Below, piece after piece: positions 47,402 through 52,961 of a stretch of 52,961 nucleotides of DNA (position 1 is the stretch's first letter; each line of letters opens with the position of its first letter). The notes under the pieces were generated by a model. The model saw only the letters and a program-made list of their open reading frames with translations. It searched no databases and was not told where the DNA came from. The stretch is taken from positions 1-52,961 of the forward strand of contig JACWAE010000112.1 in assembly GCA_014874385.1 (NCBI GenBank), read 5' to 3'. Source of the stretch: Dehalococcoidia bacterium (GTDB taxonomy: Bacteria > Chloroflexota > Dehalococcoidia > SZUA-161). The translations under genes and the position numbers were made by a program.

Positions 47402-47967
47402 TTGCGCCAAGCTAACACCATGCTCTTTATTGCCCTTATTGTTGCCGGCGAGAAGGCAAACAGCGTTCCTATGAAGATAAGTTGAATAGGGAATATTCTG
47501 ACATCGCCCTTGACATAACCTTGAAGCCCTGTCTGTTCAAAGTCCGGTAGAATCTGAATATCCAGCGGTGTAAATATTCTGGATTGGACTAATACAGGGG
47601 CGATAACGCCAAAAAGCATACCGGTTTCTGCCGGATCACTCAAACCGATTCGAAGGTCTAATTTAAACTCACGTACCCGCGCGATTCGAAAGACATCTCT
47701 GACAAACCTCAGTAGCCTGCGCAGGAAGCCTCTGGCCCTGAGCATGGCTATGAAGGGCTTTATTCTTCTTTTCTTCTTCCCGGGTTTTTCTTTCTCTGGC
47801 TTTTTCTCCCTTTTTATATCCTTGCCAATCAGGTTGAACATCCACCTCACACGCACCCTTGAGTGAGTAGCTACATCCCTGTCAACATTGAAAGCCAGAT
47901 CAACGGGTACGGTCAGCAGCAGAATGATGAAAATGAATACCCCTAAGACTGTAGCAAGGATCCACAC
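47398..47967 (-). CDS. DUF2953 membrane-anchored protein
   Basis: 189 residues. An N-terminal membrane helix (WILATVLGVFIFIILLLTVP), a very basic middle (KKRRIKPF), and a beta-rich domain with DLRIGLSDPAETGMLFGVI are the DUF2953 pattern (YtfI in Bacillus). The start is GTG at 47967 after GAGGGGC. It is 6 bp downstream of the GerW-like gene; in Bacillus the ytfI and ytfJ genes are also adjacent. Function unknown. Confidence 0.82.
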   Translation of the reverse strand: MWILATVLGVFIFIILLLTVPVDLAFNVDRDVATHSRVRVRWMFNLIGKDIKREKKPEKEKPGKKKRRIKPFIAMLRARGFLRRLLRFVRDVFRIARVREFKLDLRIGLSDPAETGMLFGVIAPVLVQSRIFTPLDIQILPDFEQTGLQGYVKGDVRIFPIQLIFIGTLFAFSPATIRAIKSMVLAWRK

Positions 47968-47973
47968 GCCCCT

Positions 47974-48324
47974 CTATTCTTCCTTCTTTTTCTCGCCACG
48001 ATGCTCAATAGCCTTTACAATGACTTCTCCCACCTTCTCCAGAGCGCTGGCAGTACCTCCTTTAATAGCTTCTACGGTAACACCATCCTTATTGACGATG
48101 ATGATAGCCACGGGCTTGATACCGCCGCCGCCGCCGCTGCCAGTGCCAACGCCTTTATCACTTTTAACGGTACCGCCACCGGCGCCGAATCCGAAGCCGA
48201 TGCTAATGAGAGGAATAATAGTGTTGCCTTCAGTCGTAATCGGCTCCCCAACTACAGTCTTGGCGCTCAATAGTCTCTCTATCTCGCCCATCGCAGTCTT
48301 GAGCAGTTTCTCCACGTCTTCCAT
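47974..48324 (-). CDS. GerW/YtfJ-family protein
   Basis: 116 residues. VVGEPITTEGNTIIPLISIG is followed by FGFGAGGGTV, a Gly-rich stretch, and KPVAIIIVNKDGVTVEAI, then a Lys/Glu tail. GGGAGGT precedes the ATG. The family is named from spore-former work, but members occur in non-spore-formers and their role there is unclear. It heads the GerW/DUF2953/small GerW-like unit. Confidence 0.9.
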   Translation of the reverse strand: MEDVEKLLKTAMGEIERLLSAKTVVGEPITTEGNTIIPLISIGFGFGAGGGTVKSDKGVGTGSGGGGGIKPVAIIIVNKDGVTVEAIKGGTASALEKVGEVIVKAIEHRGEKKKEE

Positions 48325-48461
48325 AGCTACCTCCCTGTTTATTACTGCCGTGACTTAATAGTCACCTAATATACTATACACAATGAGTATAAACAAGTTA
48401 TAAAATTAAGAAATGAGATATAACAAAACTATAACATATTTTGCTTTATCTACGTCACAAA

Positions 48462-48517
48462 TTTTTAACTTTTCCTCCCATAATTTTATGACTTTTTCAC
48501 TATCGGGCGTTTATTAT
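48462..48517 (+). promoter_or_regulatory. Recurring promoter element, copy C (before carbonic anhydrase-like gene)
   Basis: TTTTTAAC (48462-48469), then ATTTTATGACTT (48483-48494) and TTCA (48496-48499), occupy the same relative positions as in copies A and B. TATTAT (48512-48517) follows after 12 bp. The first 12 bases of the 50-bp core are not conserved. Elsewhere in the 373-bp gap 48325-48697 I see no gene. Confidence 0.65.
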
Positions 48518-48697
48518 ATTGGCTGCAAGCCTGCCATCTGAGGAATGGTTAAACCAAGCTTGCAATCAAAGACGCAGGTCCCGCAGCTATTAGTCAGTTG
48601 AACTGCCTCAGCAATTCATCTATGCTTAGATGTCTTGTACCTATACAGATATCATGTGCCTTTTGATAATCATCAACTAAGAAGTGGAGGACAACGA

Positions 48698-49246
48698 ATG
48701 ATCAGGTCATTCAACGGCAAGACGCCTAGGATTGCGGATACTGCCTTTGTCAGCGAATTTTCTTATGTAATCGGTGATGTCGAGATCGGCGAAGGATCGG
48801 GAGTATGGCCGGGCGCTGTGATTAGAGGGGACTTCGGCTCGATTCGGATTGGCAAGAACTCTCACATTGAGGATAATGCGGTGTTACATGCCTGGAAATC
48901 TCTGATAATCGGGGACAATGTGACGGTAGGGCACAGTGCTGTTGTACACTGCCTGAGAATTGGAAATAATGTACTTGTGGGGAACAATGCCACGGTACTG
49001 GATGATACCGAGATTGGCGATTTCTGTATCATTGGCGCCAACTCAATGGTCAGAGCAGCCCAGAAGATACCGGATAGGTCGTTTGTTGTGGGTATTCCCG
49101 CGAAAATCAAAGCCGAGTTCTCATCGGATGAGATAGAGAACATCCACCGGGAAATGGTTGACAAGTACTACCAGCCAACATCCGAGAAGGGGCCTGACCC
49201 AAGCTTATCTGAGCTGGCAAAGCAATATAAAGCGCAAGGTCTGTAG
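48698..49246 (+). CDS. Gamma-carbonic-anhydrase-like hexapeptide-repeat protein
   Basis: 182 residues. The left-handed beta-helix repeats are clear (IGDVEIGEGSGVWPGAVIRG, IRIGKNSHIEDNAVLHA, IIGDNVTVGHSAVVHCLRIG). The three histidines expected for zinc binding are present in VLHA, VGHS and VVHC. Members hydrate CO2 or act as carriers of unknown role. GGAGG lies 7 nt before the ATG at 48698. Copy C of the recurring element lies upstream, and the alcohol dehydrogenase follows. Confidence 0.9.
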   Translation: MIRSFNGKTPRIADTAFVSEFSYVIGDVEIGEGSGVWPGAVIRGDFGSIRIGKNSHIEDNAVLHAWKSLIIGDNVTVGHSAVVHCLRIGNNVLVGNNATVLDDTEIGDFCIIGANSMVRAAQKIPDRSFVVGIPAKIKAEFSSDEIENIHREMVDKYYQPTSEKGPDPSLSELAKQYKAQGL

Positions 49247-49334
49247 CTCAGGTATGAACAGTGGAGTGCAGGAGTGATTCATGCTTCTGCCAGTCCTTTT
49301 CACCGGGTGACCGCATTAAGAAAGGAGTTGAACA

Positions 49335-50438
49335 TTGACTCACCGCTCCGGCGTGCCCGTGCAGAAGATTCAGGCAGCCGTGCTGCGCAACAAGGGCGGC
49401 CCGTTGAAGATAGAATCTCTTGAGCTGGAAGGCCCGCGCGACGACGAAGTGCTGGTACGCATCGTCGCCACCGGTATCTGCCATACCGATATAGACTTCT
49501 GCGATGACTGGGACGAGGCGGACGAACCCGTAGTGCTGGGTCATGAGGGTGGGGGCGTGGTGGAGCAGGTTGGCAAGCTGGTGAAGAGTGTCAAGCGCGG
49601 TGACCACGTCGTACTTTCCTATCAGTCTTGCGGTCGGTGCTGGCAATGCCTGAGAGGACGGCCTACAGCTTGTCGGCGTTTCTACGAAGCTAACTTCGGT
49701 TTCAAACGTCTGGACGGCAGCAATGCATTGTGGCGCAGTGGTGTACATGGGCATTTCTTTGGTCAATCTTCATTCGCTACCCACTCGCTGGCGACCGAGC
49801 GTAATCTGGTCAAAGTTCCTGAAGACCTGCGTCTGGATATGCTATCTCCGCTGGGTTGCGGCATACAAACCGGGGCTGGCACGGTGATGAACACGTTGCA
49901 GGTCTCGAAAGGGTCAGGCATCGCTATCTTCGGTACAGGAGCTGTCGGCCTGGCGGCAGTCATGGCTGCTCACATCGTTGGTGCCGACCCGATTATAGGT
50001 GTCGACCGTAGCCCCATGCGGCTCGAACTCGCTTTGGAGTTGGGCGCTACTCATGTGATCGACAACCGTCATGCTGCCGTCGTCTCCGGCATCTCTGATA
50101 TCATCGGTAACGGTGTAGATTACGTGCTCGAAATCACCGGCAACCCGGACATGCTCCAACAGGCTATTGATGTGCTGAATCCGAATGGTACCGTGGCGCT
50201 CTTTACCGGTGAAAGCGGCCCGGATGCTCTGCCAGAAGGCCGGAAAACCGTCAGCGTAGTCGAGGGAGATGCCGTGCCGCAGCTCTTTATTCCCAAACTC
50301 ATTTCACTTTACCGGGAAGGCCTTTTCCCTTTTGACCGCCTGGTGAAATTCTATGGCTTCAGCGAGATCAACCGGGGTATCGCCGATGCCAGGCGCGGCG
50401 ATACCATCAAGCCCGTACTGCGAGTAAGCGATGAATAG
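49335..50438 (+). CDS. Zinc-dependent alcohol dehydrogenase (aryl/benzyl alcohol type)
   Basis: 367 residues. Catalytic zinc ligands are in TGICHTDIDF and LGHEGGGVVEQVG; the structural zinc cluster is CGRCWQCLRGRPTAC; the NAD-binding Rossmann motif is AIFGTGAVGLAAVMAA. The closest look is to NAD-dependent aryl-alcohol dehydrogenases. The start is TTG at 49335, 8 nt after AAAGGAG. It is followed by 169 bp with no visible gene, then the second transposon. Confidence 0.92.
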   Translation: MTHRSGVPVQKIQAAVLRNKGGPLKIESLELEGPRDDEVLVRIVATGICHTDIDFCDDWDEADEPVVLGHEGGGVVEQVGKLVKSVKRGDHVVLSYQSCGRCWQCLRGRPTACRRFYEANFGFKRLDGSNALWRSGVHGHFFGQSSFATHSLATERNLVKVPEDLRLDMLSPLGCGIQTGAGTVMNTLQVSKGSGIAIFGTGAVGLAAVMAAHIVGADPIIGVDRSPMRLELALELGATHVIDNRHAAVVSGISDIIGNGVDYVLEITGNPDMLQQAIDVLNPNGTVALFTGESGPDALPEGRKTVSVVEGDAVPQLFIPKLISLYREGLFPFDRLVKFYGFSEINRGIADARRGDTIKPVLRVSDE

Positions 50439-50633
50439 AGTACGGATTGTCCAGCCGATTCGCGCTCTAAAAACAGGGTAAGCATCCACAAGTTTCTCCG
50501 GTGTTCAAACCGGCCTCTGTTTCCTCTAAACCATAGATGGCTGCGCGTAAAATGCATTAAAATGAGGCAAAATCCTCGAATATTTCTAATGCATCTCGAA
50601 TTACCCTGGCAAAGTACAATCTTCCCATTTCCT

Positions 50634-51683
50634 TTAGGCACTCTTTTCATTCGGTATTATTGGGGTTAACGTAGCGTCAAGAACTGGATAACCCTTCTTA
50701 ACAGATGGCCTGCGATGTAAGCGCACTTCATAGTCTATGTCGGGTAGTTTCTTGCTTCGGACTATATCATTCCAGTCTTTGAACGGGACAACCTTACTCA
50801 TAGCCTGTGCTGGCGGGATATTCCCGCAAGCTTCATTCTGCTTGAAGAAATTGTAATTGACTAACCATCCATCCGTTAGGAGTCTGATACTTGCCATATC
50901 CTTGAACTTCTCAAAAACCTTCGTTCTCTGCTCTAAGGTCTTATGGAATCTCTCAATCTCGGCTGTAGATTCACCAGTGTCTAGGAACTTAAAGGGGCCA
51001 CCTTGAATATGCTTTGTATCCGCTCCGTAAGCATCCTCTACCGCACTGATATAGGATTTGAGCTTATCGGTTATAACTACCTTTGGAGTCTTACCCGCTC
51101 GTTCCTCTGCTAGTTTCATTAAAATCTCAGCCTCTCTTGCGCCCCTGCTAAATGAAACGTGAGAAGCCAAAAGATACTTACTCTTGGTATCAATAATATC
51201 CCAGAAATAAACTGTCCTATTCTTTAGCTTCATATAGGTTTCATCGGCAACCCAACGATCCCCAACGTCAGGCTTAAAATCCTTTGCCTGTTTGATAGCC
51301 TCTTTGGTAAACCGTTTTACCCAGTTCCAATAGTTGCTCTCGCTCATCTCAAGGTCGTAATCCTGTTTGAATTGCTGCTGAATAGCGTCAAGGGACATAC
51401 CACCATAGTACATCCCCATCGCCGAAGCTATTTGTCTAGCAGGGGTTTTCATCTTCGGGATTCTAATTTCGCTTGTTGAAGGCTTAACCGATACCGGAGC
51501 GTGGGGAGTAGTGATAGCGTGAGAACTTGAACCACCACCCGATGAATGGGTAGAACTCCCTGATTTCCCAATGTATGCGATATGTTGTTGAATGACTTTA
51601 CCGTCAATGTGAACGGTTTTTACTAGGTAGTCGTACCAGTTGCCTGAATGTGGCGGTATTTCTTTTGCTCGAATGAAACTCAT
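50634..51683 (-). CDS. DDE transposase with a different N-terminal domain (IS6/IS240-like)
   Basis: 349 residues. The N-terminus (AKEIPPHSGNWYDYLVKTVH, then DGKVIQQHIAYIG) resembles the start of IS1634-like transposases rather than the zinc ribbon in its relative. After a Ser/Gly linker the shared region begins at KMKTPARQIASAMGMYYGG. The catalytic residues are D147 (VADETY), D206 (ITDKLKSY) and E244 (EIERFHKTL). Apparently intact. AAAGGTG precedes the ATG. The stop lies 26 bp from the left end of the element. Confidence 0.9.
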   Translation of the reverse strand: MSFIRAKEIPPHSGNWYDYLVKTVHIDGKVIQQHIAYIGKSGSSTHSSGGGSSSHAITTPHAPVSVKPSTSEIRIPKMKTPARQIASAMGMYYGGMSLDAIQQQFKQDYDLEMSESNYWNWVKRFTKEAIKQAKDFKPDVGDRWVADETYMKLKNRTVYFWDIIDTKSKYLLASHVSFSRGAREAEILMKLAEERAGKTPKVVITDKLKSYISAVEDAYGADTKHIQGGPFKFLDTGESTAEIERFHKTLEQRTKVFEKFKDMASIRLLTDGWLVNYNFFKQNEACGNIPPAQAMSKVVPFKDWNDIVRSKKLPDIDYEVRLHRRPSVKKGYPVLDATLTPIIPNEKSA

Positions 51684-51730
51684 GTTTCACCTTTCTTTCC
51701 GTTATAATATCTAGTTTCCGATAGCACTAT

Positions 51731-52378
51731 TCATTTTAATCGTGAGTTATACTCCTCAAGTGCTTGTAGTATCCACTGTATAACTGGCTGCTCAGTAGTA
51801 TTGAACCAATTCAATTGATTTAACTCATCTTGGCTAATAATATTATGTTGGAACAATTCATATCCTAAATCGGTAATTCTTTGGTGATACCTGTTAACAA
51901 ATAAGTCCTCAGTCATACTTTGGTAATCACTGATAGCTTGAAATGCTATGTCTGGTGATGCCCAATATGATGACGTCACTTTTGGCTCTAAGGCTGTCGT
52001 ATCAGTGTTAAATGTGGTAATTTCTTGAATTAAGGTTTCAGCAGTCGTTTGTAGTTGCTCTTTATCTGTGTGGATTACTGTACTATTCATAATCAGCAAT
52101 CCTGATATTATAAAAACAGCAAGTGGCACTCCCCATATTAGAACATGTTTAACAACCGATGCCCTTAGATACTTCTCTATGAATTGCTGTATACTAGATA
52201 TAGTGATAATCCAGTATACGAATCCACCTGCTACAAGCGCTACTAACCAAGACTTCAGAACTGGCGTAATCCAATCCATGCTAAATAATACTCCTCCAGC
52301 AACGAAGGCTATAAACCCCAGCGCCCCTGAATGCAACTCATGAATCGTGATCGTGTTGGAATGTGCCTCCTGACTCAT
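51731..52378 (-). CDS. Passenger membrane protein of the second insertion element
   Basis: 215 residues from the ATG at 52378 (MSQEAHSNTITIHELHSG), where GGGGAGG sits 4 nt upstream; an earlier in-frame ATG at 52393 overlaps that site. Three predicted membrane helices (about 18-34, 42-61 and 77-97) precede a soluble, mostly helical C-terminal domain rich in Thr, Gln and Glu. No family is recognised. It shows no clear similarity to the passenger at 22060 but occupies the same position in its element, directly before the transposase and in the same direction. Confidence 0.75.
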   Translation of the reverse strand: MSQEAHSNTITIHELHSGALGFIAFVAGGVLFSMDWITPVLKSWLVALVAGGFVYWIITISSIQQFIEKYLRASVVKHVLIWGVPLAVFIISGLLIMNSTVIHTDKEQLQTTAETLIQEITTFNTDTTALEPKVTSSYWASPDIAFQAISDYQSMTEDLFVNRYHQRITDLGYELFQHNIISQDELNQLNWFNTTEQPVIQWILQALEEYNSRLK

Positions 52379-52385
52379 ATTGCCT

Positions 52386-52409
52386 CCCCTCATACGATTG
52401 TATAAGGGG
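52386..52409 (-). promoter_or_regulatory. Hairpin overlapping the ribosome-binding site of the second passenger gene
   Basis: In the minus-strand transcript CCCCUUAU, an 8-nt loop and AUGAGGGG form an 8-bp stem with one U-G pair. The 3' arm contains part of the GAGGGGAGG ribosome-binding site. It parallels the stronger hairpin at 22044. Confidence 0.5.
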
Positions 52410-52476
52410 ATTATAAGTCATTAGGCACTCTCCTGCAAAGAGTGAACTTTGCCTGACGAAAGGAGCGAAATAACAA

Positions 52477-52961
52477 CGGTTCACCCCCACACACGTGGGG
52501 AATACATCTTTTACAGCGGCACGGGCATTGGCATTGACGGTTCACCCCCACACACGTGGGGAATACTTCCCTTAGTCCGTGGGGTTCTCCTCATGGTCCG
52601 GTTCACCCCCACACACGTGGGGAATACTCGTGGTAGGCTGGTATTTTCACAGCACCTAGCGGTTCACCCCCACACACGTGGGGAATACGTCACGTGCACG
52701 AAGTGTCACAAGAGCTTTGACGGTTCACCCCCACACACGTGGGGAATACGAGGGGTTTTGTTCTGCGAATCGTAGTAATTGCGGTTCACCCCCACACACG
52801 TGGGGAATACCTGCTATTGGGCTGCTGAATGATGGTGACACACGGTTCACCCCCACACACGTGGGGAATACGACACCATAGGACTGCGTGTAAAGGGTGT
52901 TACCGGTTCACCCCCACACACGTGGGGAATACTATTCCTCATAAAAAGACTTCACGGAAAG
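52477..52961 (-). CRISPR. Type I-E-like CRISPR array (8 repeats shown, continues beyond window)
   Basis: Eight identical 29-bp repeats start at 52477, 52538, 52599, 52660, 52721, 52782, 52843 and 52904, with seven complete 32-bp spacers and a partial eighth; the period is exactly 61. Reading the minus strand, each repeat runs from GTATTCCCCAC to GTGAACCG with a CCCCAC/GTGGGG stem, the type I-E arrangement (compare GAGTTCCCC...ATAAACCG). The leader should therefore lie to the right, outside the window, and 52477 is the old end. No cas gene is visible here. Confidence 0.95.

Larger units (their letters stand above)
50608..52453 (-). mobile_element. Second passenger-bearing IS6-like element
   Basis: The left end (50608 onward) begins GGCAAAGTACAATCTTCCCA and the right end, read on the reverse strand from 52453, begins GGCAAAGTTCACTCTTTGCA, giving 15 of 20 matches. 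The 1846-bp element carries, on the minus strand, a membrane-protein gene and a DDE transposase related to the one at 22789. No target duplication is visible next to the two ends. The right end lies 23 bp from the first CRISPR repeat. Confidence 0.7.

Noticed and set aside
50598-52463. Search for an 8-bp target duplication around the second element.
   Set aside because: The flanking bases do not match at the chosen ends or one base shifted, so none is claimed.
52449-52881. Plus-strand frames with repeated HPHTRGEY and PPHTWGI peptides.
   Set aside because: These are translations of the CRISPR repeats, not a repeat protein.

Overview
The window reads as a chromosomal segment of a Chloroflexota bacterium, most likely Dehalococcoidia-like. 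This is inferred from gene content and order: nrdR beside a B12-type ribonucleotide reductase, a secDF/cca/def/priA/rplS/trmD/mogA run, leuS followed by a four-subunit 2-oxoacid:ferredoxin oxidoreductase, DUF1015 and TGS-GTPase genes, and an arsM/AbrB pair. The base composition is moderate and TTG/GTG starts are common. No database search was possible.

Layout. 1-10331 (minus strand): nrdR-nrdJ behind a promoter with two NrdR boxes, then a long housekeeping series (mogA, trmD, rplS, priA, def, cca, secD, secF) whose genes overlap or nearly touch. 10332-20876 (mostly plus): a repeat-bearing gap, leuS, porGDAB, a TatD hydrolase, a convergent DUF1015 gene, and a three-gene cluster around a TGS-domain GTPase. 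20881-24000: a terminator-like hairpin, htpX with an EF-hand-like loop, and an intact IS6-like element with 21-bp inverted ends, a perfect 8-bp target duplication and a passenger membrane-protein gene. 24000-36900: an accessory stretch with small cysteine proteins, an orphan NarL-type regulator, two MerR/BldC-like regulators, an ATP-grasp protein, an FKBP isomerase, envelope proteins, a dihydrolipoamide-dehydrogenase-like enzyme, an arsenic operon with a clear promoter/operator, a flavin reductase-like protein, a HAD phosphatase and a DUF763 protein. 37100-45850: glycogen phosphorylase, rpiB, typA, gatC, gatA (with an acyl-CoA synthetase remnant between them), an Lrp regulator and an aminotransferase. 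45918-52961: three tRNAs, a RelBE-type toxin-antitoxin pair, a DUF2953/GerW-like group, a gamma-carbonic-anhydrase-like protein, an alcohol dehydrogenase, a second passenger-bearing transposon, and the start of a type I-E-like CRISPR array.

Three observations stand out. First, two related insertion elements each carry an unrelated membrane-protein gene whose ribosome-binding site lies in a potential RNA hairpin. Second, a promoter element of about 50 bp occurs three times with fixed internal spacing, in front of lpd-like, rpiB and carbonic-anhydrase-like genes. Third, an AbrB-type regulator with three vicinal cysteine pairs sits behind a textbook promoter/palindrome and just before arsM.
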